Below, one piece after another: positions 33,424 through 43,189 of a DNA stretch of 64,000 nucleotides. The translations under genes and the position numbers were made by a program. The stretch spans positions 248,001-312,000 of the forward strand of contig NZ_JAAAGB010000001.1 in the NCBI RefSeq assembly GCF_010586825.1, written 5' to 3'. Source of the stretch: Draconibacterium mangrovi. GTDB taxonomy: Bacteria > Bacteroidota > Bacteroidia > Bacteroidales > Prolixibacteraceae. Below the pieces are notes generated by a model. That model was not told the origin of the DNA. It saw only the letters and a program-made list of their open reading frames with translations, and made no database searches. Within the stretch, counting starts at the first letter, position 1. The number at the start of each line of letters is the position of its first letter.

Positions 33424-36400
33424 TTAGAATGTTACCTTTACACCTAAATTTATAGATTTCATATTAGGATATTCTGTTGCTGATCCTAACTCTGGGTCTA
33501 ACCATTTTAAATTACTTATGGTTAATAGGTTTTCTGCTGATGCATATACTCTTACATTGTCAATCCCCACATTCTGCGTGAATTTTTCAGGTAAAGTATA
33601 ACCTAATATTACTGTTTTTAATCTCAAGTAATTGACATCTCGTTGCCAAAAATCTGTAGATTGACCGTGATTATTAGGATTCGATGATGGACTTGCTCTT
33701 GGATAATCAGCATTTTGGTTATCTGGGGTCCAACGATTTTCAAAATATTCATAATCAACATTACTGTTATTATTCAAAAAAGGTACAGTATGAAAATCTT
33801 GTGTACTAATTGAAAACATACCCGCTCCTTGAAAGAATAAATTGAGATCAAAGCCTTTCCATTCCGTTCCCAGATTTAAGCCATATATTAATAAAGGGTA
33901 TTGCGGATATCCTATCTCTACCTCATCATTAGCATCAATAACTTTATCTCCGTTAACATCCTTATAGATTATATCTCCGGGACGTAAAGTTCCAAATTGC
34001 GTAATATCGTATCCATCTTCACCGTTAATAATTCCATCTCCATTTACATCATCCTCTAAAGAAAATAGTCCCAATGATTCGTACCCAAACTGCGTGCCGT
34101 AAGGTCTACCTGTCCTTCTTCTATTAGGATTATTATATGTGGCGTTTGTCTCAAATACTTCAATCATTTTATTGTGGGAATAACTTAAATTTCCTTGAAT
34201 ATTAAGACTTAAACCATTATCGAATTTATAACGGGATCCCAGTACCACGTCAATTCCTCTATTTTCCATTTTTCCCGCGTTTTCATCTGCAAGAGAAATA
34301 CCATATTCTAAAGGAACAGTCACATTAGGTGGCAACAACATTCCTGATCGATTTTCATGGAAATAATCCAATTCAATTGATAACAAACTGTTCCATAGAT
34401 TAGCTTCGATTCCTATATTGCTTTTTTTAGAGACTTCCCATGTTATATTTGGATTTGCTTCTTGTGTTTGTCGAACGGACTGTAGCATCGATCCACTCCC
34501 TAATGCATAGCGATTTCCCTCGAGAAGATAACCTGATAAATATTGATAAGCAGATCCCGCGAGATTTCCTGATTTACCCCAGGATCCTCTTAATTTCAGA
34601 TTAGATACGAAATCAATATTGTCCATGAATTTTTCTTCTGAAATCCTCCAGCTACCAGAGAATGCGGGGAAAAATCCCCATCTCTTACCAGGAGCAAAAT
34701 AATAATGGCCATCATATCTTCCTGTAGCCTCGATAATATATTTTTGATCAAACACATACCCAAGTTGATATACAAAACCAAGCTGTTTACTCTCAAAAGA
34801 CATTCCTGAATTATCGAAATAAGATCTATCCGAAGGTCCCATACTCATTTCATCAACATTCACATTGAATTGATCTCTACGTGCTCCCAAGGTCGAAGTT
34901 TCGGTTTCTCTTGCTTCTGCAACTAACAAGCCAGATACCTCATGTTTGCCAAACGTATTATTATAATTTAATACACCTTGATAAGTTTTAAATAATCTGC
35001 GTGTATCTTCTTGATTTAAATAAGTGTAAGGCCCCCAATGCGTATTGATTTGTTCATCAAATGTGTAAGGATCTGTGGATGTATCCAATGTCCAGTATTT
35101 GAATGGGATATGCCATCCTTTTTCAAAACTGTTTCTAATGTCCCAACTAATTTTTCCACTAAACTTTAATCCTTTGATAAAAGATAATTCCTGCTCTACC
35201 CCTAGAGTCCCTAATATCGTATATTGATTATTGACTGAGTAACCACCTGAATTTACGGCCCCTACAGGAGAACTACCTCCATATTCAGTCCACAATCCAT
35301 TTGAATAATAGAGTGGTACGGTTGGTACTAATTTATATAGATCTCTAAATACACTTGCAGAGGAAGTTTGTACATCTAGGTCATTATATTTTTCTACAGC
35401 CCCGATAATATTAAATATGACACTAGTCGAATTAGTTACCTTTGATTTGGTATTTAGTGTATAACTAATTCTATTATAATTTACTTGATCGAACAAACCA
35501 TCTTGTTGCAAATATCCCAAGGAAGCAAAATATGTAATATAATCGGAACCTCCTTCCAACTGAAGATTATGATTTTGTATAGGAGTATTAAAATTTGCCA
35601 GACTGTATGGATCATCATCAGGATAAACATCTGGATCCTGTGCATGCAAATTGGCATAATTATCAATAATTTCTTGATCAAAATCTAATTCCGTAGTTCC
35701 TGGATTTTCATTTAATAGAGCTTCATTACGCAATTTCATATAATCAACAGCGTTCAAAACATTTGGGGTATATGTTGGAGTTTGTATTCCATAATAAGAA
35801 TTCAGAGTTAATTTTGGCGCACTCTTAATTCCTTGTTTTGTTGTGATTAATATTACGCCATTTGCTCCTCCAATTCCATAAGGTGCAACAGATGATGCAT
35901 CTTTTAATATAGTAACTGACTCAATCGCATTTGGATCAATTTGTCTCATATTACTCCTTGGAACCCCATCGACAACAACCAGTGGTGCTTGATTTCCTGT
36001 AGTAGAGACCCCCCTTATGTAAATAGTTGGATCATCATAACCTGGCTGACCATTGGTTGATCTCATTGTCACACCTGCCATTCTACCTGCTAATGCACCA
36101 GTAACAGTACTTACAGGGGCTGATGACAATTCCTCCCCACTTGCCACACTTACAGAACCTGTCATTGTAGTTCTTTTTTGAGTCTTATATCCAACAGTGA
36201 TAACGTCTCCAATTACGAAACTTTCTTCTTCTAGGATAACATTTATAACGTTTCTTCCTGTAATTTCGATTTCCTGAGACTTCATTCCAACAAAAGAAAA
36301 CACTAATATTGAATTATTGGCAACGTTAGATATAGAGTATCCACCCTCATTGTCACTTACAGTCCCTAGTGTTGTTCCCTTTACAACAATTGTTACTCCG

Positions 36401-36855
36401 GGAAGTGGTTGTCCGTTTACATCCTTAACTGTACCAACAATAGTATTTTGTTGTGTTACTCTTTTCTCAGAGCTATTTTCTATACGTTTTTTTTGAGGAC
36501 TTAGTATTACCAAATCGTCATCAAGAATTTTATAGTAAATATCTTCTTCTGAAAATATTTCATTGAGAAGAGCTTCAATAGTTGCATTATGAGATTCTAT
36601 TGAGACACGACGCTCAACATCAATCTGTTCTCGTATGTAGAAAAAACGAAAATTACTTGTTTCTTCAATTTCTTTCAATACATCAATTATTTGTTTATTT
36701 TCTACATTAAAGTTGAATTTAGTTACCTGCGAATATACCGTAGCCGAAACTTGCATCAACCCAATCAGTATAAATATGGTTGTTAGTTTCATAATTAATA
36801 ATACTTTTTTCACCTCTCTACATCGCAGAAAAGTATTAATACTCTTTTTTTTCAT
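33424..36855 (-). CDS. SusC/RagA TonB-dependent transporter with STN domain (PUL B)
   Basis: The 1143-residue protein has an N-terminal hydrophobic signal (about 18-42), an STN domain (about 45-115, FNVENKQIIDVLKEIEETSN), a carboxypeptidase-regulatory-like domain (IVGTVKDVNGQPLPGVTIVV), a plug with GYKTQKRTTMTGSV and RGVSTTGNQAPLVVVDGVPR, and a TonB-dependent barrel ending LGVKVTF. Two EF-hand-like Asp-rich loops (DVNGDGIINGEDG and DVNGDKVIDANDE) lie near the C-terminal third, probably calcium-binding extracellular loops. The STN domain predicts signalling to the FecR at 37008-38018. Confidence 0.96.
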   Translation of the reverse strand: MKKKSINTFLRCREVKKVLLIMKLTTIFILIGLMQVSATVYSQVTKFNFNVENKQIIDVLKEIEETSNFRFFYIREQIDVERRVSIESHNATIEALLNEIFSEEDIYYKILDDDLVILSPQKKRIENSSEKRVTQQNTIVGTVKDVNGQPLPGVTIVVKGTTLGTVSDNEGGYSISNVANNSILVFSFVGMKSQEIEITGRNVINVILEEESFVIGDVITVGYKTQKRTTMTGSVSVASGEELSSAPVSTVTGALAGRMAGVTMRSTNGQPGYDDPTIYIRGVSTTGNQAPLVVVDGVPRSNMRQIDPNAIESVTILKDASSVAPYGIGGANGVILITTKQGIKSAPKLTLNSYYGIQTPTYTPNVLNAVDYMKLRNEALLNENPGTTELDFDQEIIDNYANLHAQDPDVYPDDDPYSLANFNTPIQNHNLQLEGGSDYITYFASLGYLQQDGLFDQVNYNRISYTLNTKSKVTNSTSVIFNIIGAVEKYNDLDVQTSSASVFRDLYKLVPTVPLYYSNGLWTEYGGSSPVGAVNSGGYSVNNQYTILGTLGVEQELSFIKGLKFSGKISWDIRNSFEKGWHIPFKYWTLDTSTDPYTFDEQINTHWGPYTYLNQEDTRRLFKTYQGVLNYNNTFGKHEVSGLLVAEARETETSTLGARRDQFNVNVDEMSMGPSDRSYFDNSGMSFESKQLGFVYQLGYVFDQKYIIEATGRYDGHYYFAPGKRWGFFPAFSGSWRISEEKFMDNIDFVSNLKLRGSWGKSGNLAGSAYQYLSGYLLEGNRYALGSGSMLQSVRQTQEANPNITWEVSKKSNIGIEANLWNSLLSIELDYFHENRSGMLLPPNVTVPLEYGISLADENAGKMENRGIDVVLGSRYKFDNGLSLNIQGNLSYSHNKMIEVFETNATYNNPNRRRTGRPYGTQFGYESLGLFSLEDDVNGDGIINGEDGYDITQFGTLRPGDIIYKDVNGDKVIDANDEVEIGYPQYPLLIYGLNLGTEWKGFDLNLFFQGAGMFSISTQDFHTVPFLNNNSNVDYEYFENRWTPDNQNADYPRASPSSNPNNHGQSTDFWQRDVNYLRLKTVILGYTLPEKFTQNVGIDNVRVYASAENLLTISNLKWLDPELGSATEYPNMKSINLGVKVTF

Positions 36856-36921
36856 AAATTTGAATGTTTTGATTAATAGTTACTGGTGACGTAATTCTCA
36901 CCAAATAATTCAAGACAAGTT

Positions 36922-36953
36922 AAGCCGTTCGGTGTGTCCGCACCTTTCGGCTT
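36922..36953 (-). promoter_or_regulatory. Stem-loop between fecR and susC (PUL B)
   Basis: AAGCCG (36922-36927) pairs with CGGCTT (36948-36953), enclosing an inner GGTG/CACC stem with small internal loops. It has the same position as the stem-loop of PUL A. A T-run follows it only on the plus strand, so it may instead be a leader or attenuator structure of susC. Confidence 0.6.
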
Positions 36954-37007
36954 CTTTTTTAAGTTTTAGTTCATCGCATAATAATTTCCTCCCATTAAAT
37001 TTAAGTT

Positions 37008-38018
37008 TTAGTTTTTACTGGTAATTTCAATTTTTTGTCCCACAATTCGATAATTAATAGGTAGTGTACTTTTAATAATCTCTAGAACCTCAATTATTGA
37101 TTCATTCTTAATAATTCCATCAAAATGTAGATTAAGTATCTGTTGGCTCTTAACTTCAATATCCACCCCATATTTCCTCTCAAGAAGAATTACCAGATCA
37201 CTTAAATTCATATTTACAAATATGATTTTATTATCCTTCCACGAGGTGTACCACTTCGGATTAACTTCTTTAATCGTTAATTCTTTCAAATCCTTGCTTA
37301 ATACAGCTTGCTCCCCTGGTTTCATAACTACATCCTCTGCAAACTTATAATCACCCGTTGACTCAAGAACTATTTGACCTTCTTCCAGAGTCGTTGTAAT
37401 ATACTTATCACTATCATAGGCCTTAACATTAAACTGGGTCCCAACTACATTTACATCATAGAATGGAGTATGGACAACAAAGGGCTTCTTTCTGTTTTTT
37501 GCAACATCAAACCATGCCTCTCCTTCGAGAAACACCTCACGAATTCCGCTTTCTCCATTAATACTATATCTAATTCTAGAATCTGAGTTCAAGATAATAA
37601 GCGAGCTATCGGGGAGCACAGCTTCTGAAATTGAACCTCTTGGAGCATGAACTGAATAATAAATCGGATTGTTTATTTGATTATTATAAAAATAATAGAT
37701 CATAACACCTGTGATTAAGCCAATAATTAAGACTGCGGCAATTTTGGGAATATTGCTTGTGAAATTAAAGTATCGGTATTTGCGTTCTTGTTTCTTAATT
37801 CTACTCCAAGTTTTTCTGTAAAGACTTTCAAATTCCAGATTTTCTTCCGCAGAAGTATAAGGCTCCGATAATAGATCGTTAAACAACTTTTGTTTTATAT
37901 CAAACTCTTTTTCTGGCTCAAGAAAGAGATTAAACATCTTCCTTACATCTTCAAAATTACAATCTCTCGCTCTCCCCTTATCAAGTATACTTTTGATATG
38001 ATCCTTCATTCTCTCCAT
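37008..38018 (-). CDS. FecR family anti-sigma factor (PUL B)
   Basis: The 336-residue protein has a cytoplasmic sigma-binding N terminus, one membrane helix (about 90-111, IAAVLIIGLITGVMIYYFY), a FecR domain (SVHAPRGSISEAVLPDSSLI, EGEAWFDVAKNRKKPFVVHT) and a C-terminal DUF4974 domain (KIIFVNMNLSDLVILLERKY). It is expected to sense the substrate-loaded SusC and release an ECF sigma factor. The sigma gene (40554-41141) is 2.5 kb upstream, separated by a GH43 gene and a strong terminator, so fecR-susCD probably has its own promoter in 38019-38258. Confidence 0.94.
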   Translation of the reverse strand: MERMKDHIKSILDKGRARDCNFEDVRKMFNLFLEPEKEFDIKQKLFNDLLSEPYTSAEENLEFESLYRKTWSRIKKQERKYRYFNFTSNIPKIAAVLIIGLITGVMIYYFYNNQINNPIYYSVHAPRGSISEAVLPDSSLIILNSDSRIRYSINGESGIREVFLEGEAWFDVAKNRKKPFVVHTPFYDVNVVGTQFNVKAYDSDKYITTTLEEGQIVLESTGDYKFAEDVVMKPGEQAVLSKDLKELTIKEVNPKWYTSWKDNKIIFVNMNLSDLVILLERKYGVDIEVKSQQILNLHFDGIIKNESIIEVLEIIKSTLPINYRIVGQKIEITSKN

Positions 38019-38258
38019 GTTTATTGTTATACGTTTTCACTTCTAATTTTACTCAGTTTCATTCAGGAATTTTTCTATGTAATTATCCAATATGATAATT
38101 ACATGGAATATCGGCAACCATCTTTTGCGTAAATTCATTAATAGAAATGCTTAATCTTCAATTTACGAATTTTGTTTTTCCGTTACCCGATATGAACAAA
38201 AGATAAGATGAATTGATATTAATTATATGACACTCTGATTCAATTGGTATAAAAAAAT

Positions 38259-38284
38259 GAGACCATCTCATATGAGATGGTCTC
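38259..38284 (-). terminator. 26-bp perfect palindrome with T-run: terminator after GH43 gene
   Basis: The 26 bases from 38259 to 38284 are an exact palindrome (arms GAGACCATCTCAT), followed on the minus strand by seven Ts (38257-38251). It is a textbook Rho-independent terminator about 115 bp after the GH43 stop. The rest of the 38019-38399 gap has no gene and likely holds the fecR promoter. Confidence 0.88.
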
Positions 38285-38399
38285 CTCTAACCAAAACTAA
38301 ACTATATGGAACACATCCATAAGGTTCCACTAACAATTCTCTAGAGCGGGGGTACTCACATTCGAATTCATGTTAACTCTCTTTTTCTGTTGTAAAGTT

Positions 38400-39917
38400 C
38401 TATTGTTTTCCTGGAATTGATTCCTGAGCTGGCAAGAATCCTGAGGCTTTACCAAAAATTGTAAACTCATTAAGCTTAAGTGGTGATGTTTTAGGCCAAT
38501 CTGTTATTGTTAAACGAACAAATCTACATTCAATTGGGGGTATTTCTTCATAAATAGTATTCTTGGATATATTATTACTAGTTTGATCAAAAGCAGTGAG
38601 ATAGTTTTTCCCATCCAAAGACACCTCAATTTTATATTGATAGATATAAGATGGAGGATCCTCTCGTAAGCGTTCGATGGTTCGCCAATCCTGATTAAAC
38701 ATTAATCGCAGACCATCAATTGTAAATAATTGCACAACATCGAATTCTGTTGCGGGAGATAGTTCAATTGTGATACTTGGTTCGACGTCGTTAGGCTTCG
38801 GTTCCCACCATGTTCCACTGAAATTATCAACGGCATATGAAGCATATCGACCATCTTGTTCCGAAGAAAATTTAGAAAGAGCATTCCATGCATTCACTTT
38901 ATTGATAGTAAGTGGCAAAGAACCACAATCTTCTTTTTGAGAATCCGTTTTAAAATCCGGAGCCCATTGAGGAGTATCAGTGATTTTTACAGACATATTA
39001 CCATTTTCATCAAAAACAATTCTATCCATACCAATCCGCCTTCCTCCTGGAGGATCAGACAATACAATGGTATAAAACTGCCATAAATTTCCATCAGGTC
39101 CCTCAACAATACTACCATGAGCTGTACCTGTTACAAGACCTTCTGTTTTTCTTAGTAACGGATTATTTGGAGCATAAGTAAATGGCCCTGTTGGAGATTT
39201 TGAGGTATAATAGCCAGAAGCATAAGTTTTCCATTGCGTCCCAGAAGCCGAGTATTGAAGATAGTAGATTCCATTGTGTTTTTGCATCCATGGACCTTCA
39301 ATCCACGCCACATCTGGGTACTCGTTTGATTCTCCGTAACGTTCCCAAACATGCTCATTATTAAATTCGATGAGATGTTTAACCGGACTTGAGAAACTTG
39401 TGAGGTCGTTAGGGTCTAGTTCTACAACATAAATACCGCTAACTCCTTTTCCTGAATAGTACAAATATGGTTTATTATCATCATCTATAAAAATATCTAC
39501 ATCAAATGCACCGTTCCAGCCTCCAGCAACGTCTGGAGTATTTTTCCAATCTCCAAGCACTGTAAATGGTCCCAATGGATCATCTGCAATGTATAAAGGA
39601 CAATCATTCCCACACATATAGAATTTCCCATTATATTTTGTTACATCAGGTGCCACTGGAACGTTAGCGACTGTCTGAAATGACCAGTTCATCATATCCT
39701 TAGAATACCATGCACCACCACCGGTACAATACATATAATAAGTTCCATTTTCTCTAATAACAGTAACGTCCCCAGCCGCATTTCCTCCTGGTCCCAATAT
39801 CATAGGTAGGGGATTACAATAACGAGACGACCTATTAACTTCAAGGTTCTGCGCACATGATAAAAAGGTCATAAAGCTTGCACAAACAAACAAAACAAAG
39901 ATTAATTTTTGATTCAT
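38400..39917 (-). CDS. Secreted GH43-like glycosidase with C-terminal F5/8-type domain (PUL B)
   Basis: The 505-residue product has a lipoprotein-like signal (MTFLSC, Cys about 21). Residues of about 30-320 form a GH43-type beta-propeller: AAGDVTVIRENGTYYMYCTG (general base Asp), FDVDIFIDDDNKPYLYYSGK (second catalytic Asp region) and WIEGPWMQKHNGIYYLQYSA (Glu). Residues of about 340-490 resemble a discoidin/F5-8 type C or CBM32-like sugar-binding domain (YAVDNFSGTWWEPKPNDVEP, FVRLTITDWP). It likely acts at the surface or in the periplasm on side chains or exposed ends of the PUL B glycan. The GH43 subfamily is not determined. Confidence 0.85.
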   Translation of the reverse strand: MNQKLIFVLFVCASFMTFLSCAQNLEVNRSSRYCNPLPMILGPGGNAAGDVTVIRENGTYYMYCTGGGAWYSKDMMNWSFQTVANVPVAPDVTKYNGKFYMCGNDCPLYIADDPLGPFTVLGDWKNTPDVAGGWNGAFDVDIFIDDDNKPYLYYSGKGVSGIYVVELDPNDLTSFSSPVKHLIEFNNEHVWERYGESNEYPDVAWIEGPWMQKHNGIYYLQYSASGTQWKTYASGYYTSKSPTGPFTYAPNNPLLRKTEGLVTGTAHGSIVEGPDGNLWQFYTIVLSDPPGGRRIGMDRIVFDENGNMSVKITDTPQWAPDFKTDSQKEDCGSLPLTINKVNAWNALSKFSSEQDGRYASYAVDNFSGTWWEPKPNDVEPSITIELSPATEFDVVQLFTIDGLRLMFNQDWRTIERLREDPPSYIYQYKIEVSLDGKNYLTAFDQTSNNISKNTIYEEIPPIECRFVRLTITDWPKTSPLKLNEFTIFGKASGFLPAQESIPGKQ

Positions 39918-40553
39918 AATATTATTTTAGTTAATGTGAAATATAAATTGAAGCAAAGGTTTATTCAATGAAATATTTAACTGTATTTAAAATCATTAGA
40001 TTTACATCCAACTTTATTCATGTAAATACAGCTTCAAATATTATTTTCAAATCTCAAATATCATTTGGTTCAATTTCCAATTTATTCGCAACTGATAAGT
40101 AATACGTTTTGATCACTTTATTTACTCAGTGACTTTTCTTTTTTTTTTGTAATCTGAAGCATCTATTGTCCTTAGAATTTGTAACAATAGAGAAGTCATA
40201 ATATTTTTTGAATAGAAGATGGAGCTGTATGTACAATGAATAGTGGGAAAGCCACGGAGTACATCAAACAAAGACATTTTTAGAAGATCGAGATTATACA
40301 ATAAGCATGATGTTTGATAAATACATCTTTATTATGCAGAATAATATCTTGATTCGTTGTTCGATCCGTTATCAAACTTCAATTGGTTCAGGATAATTCT
40401 GTATAAGCGAAGGAAAAATATTTTAATAATAATTTATCGAATGCTGTATTTCACTTCTAACAAATAACAACACAATTCAAATAAACATAAAAATTGAAAT
40501 TAAACCGATGCTGTGACTACTATCGTAACATCCTTCAATAATTAATAATAACT
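39918..40553. other. AT-rich 636-bp gap with an inverted repeat, no gene seen
   Basis: No supported gene. An inverted repeat CTGTATTTA (39981-39989) with TAAATACAG (40023-40031) lies 64-114 bp upstream of the GH43 start and could be an operator or part of the promoter region. Short open stretches (such as 40215-40390) show no protein-like character. Confidence 0.5.
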
Positions 40554-41141
40554 TTACCTAAACGTTAGGTAAAATAGAAGTGCGATTAAAGGATTTGCTT
40601 CAAAATTCCTTTTTAGAAAGGCAATTGCACGATATAAGTGATTTTCGACAGTTCTTTTTGAAAGTCCAGTTTGTTTTGCAATTTCATCGTTTGTTAATCC
40701 TTCTATTTTACTAAGTTTAAAAATTTCTTGTTGCTTTTGAGGTAACTCATTCACTAAATTAAAAAGCTTCTGTTCCGTTTCATTGTAAATGATTGAATTC
40801 CATGTTTGATTTTCAGAATCTTCCTGATTGTTTAGAATGTAATCTGGAAAGGTATATTTCAACTTTCGTTGTCTCATAAAATCGTAAATGGCATTTACTG
40901 ATACTTTAAAAATAAAAGATTTGATATTTTGTGATATATCGATCAATTTTCTTTTTTCCCATATCTTTATGAAAATTATTTGAACCAATTCGTCTGCATC
41001 ATTTTTACTTTTCAAATATGAATGGGCAAATTTAAATATCCTTGGTGCGTATCTTTTAAAAAGCTCTTGAAAGGCCTTTTCTTCTTCTCTTTTGATTAGG
41101 ATTACAAGTTCATGATCAGATATATTGTCATATTGATTCAT
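40554..41141 (-). CDS. ECF RNA polymerase sigma factor (PUL B)
   Basis: The 195-residue protein has sigma region 2 (FQELFKRYAPRIFKFAHSYL, NDADELVQIIFIKIWEKR, FKVSVNAIYDFMRQRK) and region 4 (NELPQKQQEIFKLSKIEGLT, EIAKQTGLSKRTVENHLYRA), the Bacteroidetes PUL-type ECF family (RNA polymerase sigma-70 factor, Bacteroides expansion). It is predicted to be held by the FecR at 37008-38018. The C terminus ends in a hydrophobic stretch (PLIALLFYLTF), which is unusual and could touch the membrane. The 294 bp upstream (41142-41436) hold no gene. Confidence 0.94.
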   Translation of the reverse strand: MNQYDNISDHELVILIKREEEKAFQELFKRYAPRIFKFAHSYLKSKNDADELVQIIFIKIWEKRKLIDISQNIKSFIFKVSVNAIYDFMRQRKLKYTFPDYILNNQEDSENQTWNSIIYNETEQKLFNLVNELPQKQQEIFKLSKIEGLTNDEIAKQTGLSKRTVENHLYRAIAFLKRNFEANPLIALLFYLTFR

Positions 41142-41169
41142 TAGAAAGAAAAATTAGTTAGTTTCTAAT
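41140..41169. promoter_or_regulatory. Inverted repeat over the start codon of the PUL B sigma gene
   Basis: ATTAGAAA (41140-41147) and TTTCTAAT (41162-41169), 8-bp arms 14 bases apart, overlap the sigma gene start codon (41141-41139). It could be an operator or an mRNA hairpin that limits translation. Confidence 0.5.
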
Positions 41170-41436
41170 AAAATTCCGGTCGTGTAAAGTAAGGTATATT
41201 TATTTAAAGTTTTATACATTTATATTAATTGAGTTTTTCCTTCATACGCTGATGCCTTTCATCTGAAATACATTAAAAAGAAAATTACATAATCTCTACT
41301 CCTGAATTCAGACATAGTATAATCACGGCTACAAAAAATCCTAAATTATTTTCAATTCCAAACACCTTCGTTTAGTTCTAGAGTTGCTCAAGTCCATAAA
41401 AGAAATCATTCTCTATTAAAAAGAGCACATCAATTA

Positions 41437-42891
41437 TCAATCTGGTAATAATTCTGAACCCATTACATCTGTTTTCTTTGTCTTTTTTATCTCTTCCGCA
41501 AGTTCTTCAAGTGTTTCAAGTAGCTTATGAATATGATTTGCCCTTGTTCTGGGATTTAATAATGTAACTCTTAAATAAGTTTCTCCTTTTAAAGCTGTTT
41601 GCACAATGTAAAAGGTTCCATCGTTAATCAGTTTCTGACGCATCAGTGCATTTAATTCATTGGGATTATCACAATCAACATATCTAAAGCACAAAATATT
41701 TGAATCTGGTTGATGAGCCGTGTCAAATTTTGGATGGCTATTAATAAGTCGGGCAAATTCTTTTGTTAAATCATACTGATAATCAACAAAATCTTCAAAT
41801 ATTTTATCTCCAAACTGTTTAAATAGGGTATATACTTTTAAAACGGTCATACTTTTAGTACACTCGTAAGTACTTTTTCCACCATGTTGCCATTCGAAAT
41901 TTTGTTTTTCCCATAAATATTCAGCCTCTTGCCTGAATGTTTCAAAGGCTAATGTTCTGTCTTTTAATAAAACAGCAGTAGATATGCTTGGTGTTAACAT
42001 CATTTTATGAAAATCCAGAACTATCGAATCTGCATATTTACTGCCATTTAACAAATGTTTATACTTTTTTGAAAAAATGGCAGGTGCACCATGAGCACCA
42101 TCTGCATGAAACCAAACCCCTTTGGATTTACAGAACTTACCGATAGTTTCTAAGTCATCGTAAGTTCCAGTTGAAGTAGAAGGTGCAGAGGCAACAATAC
42201 AGAATACCTGATAACCTTCTGATACAGCTTTGTTATAATACCTTATTAGCGTATCAGGATTCATTTTATAGTTCTCATCGGCAGGTACTTTTATTATCCT
42301 TTCCTTACTTAATCCCATTGTTATTGCTGCTCGTTCAATACAATAATGCGATTGGTCTGAGGTTATAATGCATAGTTTATCGGTATCTATATCTCCTTTA
42401 CTAACGTGATAGAGGTAATGTGATTTTGCCGTAAGAATTGCGGTTAATGTGCCAAGTGTACCACCCGAGGTAACAAAGCCTCCGGCATTATTACCCATAT
42501 CAAGTTTATCGCACAGATGTTCGCATACAACTCTTTCTAATGTATTTCCAACCATTCCAACTTCATAAACACCCATTCCGTTACTTAAAAAGTCAATAAC
42601 AAGTGAGGCCAAAACGCTTGGAAGCGCAGGAACGGCTGTCTGATGACCCATATAATGAGGATGATGATATAAAATTGATTTTTCTATAACATCCTTAAAG
42701 AAATCCAAAGGCTCGCTTTGTTCTTTAAAGCTGTTTTTCCAGTATGCGTATTGTTCCTCTGGCGTTTTATAAGGAATCACATTTCTTTGACTGGCAGTTT
42801 CAAAGATATTTGTCAGGTGTCCAATTAAATTGAGTCCGGTTTCCTTAAAGTTGTTAGCATCAAATGCTTTAGCTAATATATCTGAGTTCAT
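41437..42891 (-). CDS. PLP-dependent group II amino acid decarboxylase
   Basis: The 484-residue protein is a pyridoxal-phosphate decarboxylase of group II (glutamate, 2,4-diaminobutyrate and aromatic amino acid decarboxylases). Seen are TSGGTLGTLTAI (PLP phosphate region), the FHADGAHGAPA motif with the pyridine-N Asp (263-264 region) and the PLP Lys296 in DFHKMMLTP, plus a C-terminal region with RVTLLNPRT. The substrate cannot be read directly; a small acidic or diamino acid is possible. It is followed by a DUF2798 gene 56 bp after its start on the upstream side of the next unit, and is the last gene of the non-PUL block on this strand. Confidence 0.92.
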   Translation of the reverse strand: MNSDILAKAFDANNFKETGLNLIGHLTNIFETASQRNVIPYKTPEEQYAYWKNSFKEQSEPLDFFKDVIEKSILYHHPHYMGHQTAVPALPSVLASLVIDFLSNGMGVYEVGMVGNTLERVVCEHLCDKLDMGNNAGGFVTSGGTLGTLTAILTAKSHYLYHVSKGDIDTDKLCIITSDQSHYCIERAAITMGLSKERIIKVPADENYKMNPDTLIRYYNKAVSEGYQVFCIVASAPSTSTGTYDDLETIGKFCKSKGVWFHADGAHGAPAIFSKKYKHLLNGSKYADSIVLDFHKMMLTPSISTAVLLKDRTLAFETFRQEAEYLWEKQNFEWQHGGKSTYECTKSMTVLKVYTLFKQFGDKIFEDFVDYQYDLTKEFARLINSHPKFDTAHQPDSNILCFRYVDCDNPNELNALMRQKLINDGTFYIVQTALKGETYLRVTLLNPRTRANHIHKLLETLEELAEEIKKTKKTDVMGSELLPD

Positions 42892-42947
42892 ATCAATATT
42901 ATCAATGTTAATACTAGTTGTAGGTTAATAAGTATTCTGAATGTTAA

Positions 42948-43178
42948 TCATTTATCAACAACATATTTGGCCACTGTTTTTTTTGTGAGAGGCATAACAA
43001 CCATTACGACTGGTAATGCAACTATATAGGAAAAGAACCAGGAATTTAACCATGTTGTTACGAAATCGTAGGAGAATCCCATACTTTTTATAGTTCCTAT
43101 GAAAGTAACAACTGATGTCATAATCAGAACCATAATGACCAGAACAACTTTCATCTCATGCTTTCTTTGAATCTTCAT
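42948..43178 (-). CDS. DUF2798 family small membrane protein
   Basis: The 76-residue protein has two membrane helices (about 10-30 and 43-63) and a short loop with GFSYDFVTTWLNSWFFSYIV, the DUF2798 pattern. Function unknown. It is 11 bp after the CGGC-domain gene and 56 bp before the decarboxylase gene, so the three may be co-transcribed. Confidence 0.85.
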   Translation of the reverse strand: MKIQRKHEMKVVLVIMVLIMTSVVTFIGTIKSMGFSYDFVTTWLNSWFFSYIVALPVVMVVMPLTKKTVAKYVVDK

Positions 43179-43189
43179 TTAACTTTTAT

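Noticed and set aside
40215-40390. Open stretch in the gap upstream of the PUL B GH43 gene, possible transposase remnant
   Set aside because: About 55 codons with no start, no recognisable motif and AT-rich composition; no inverted terminal repeats around it.
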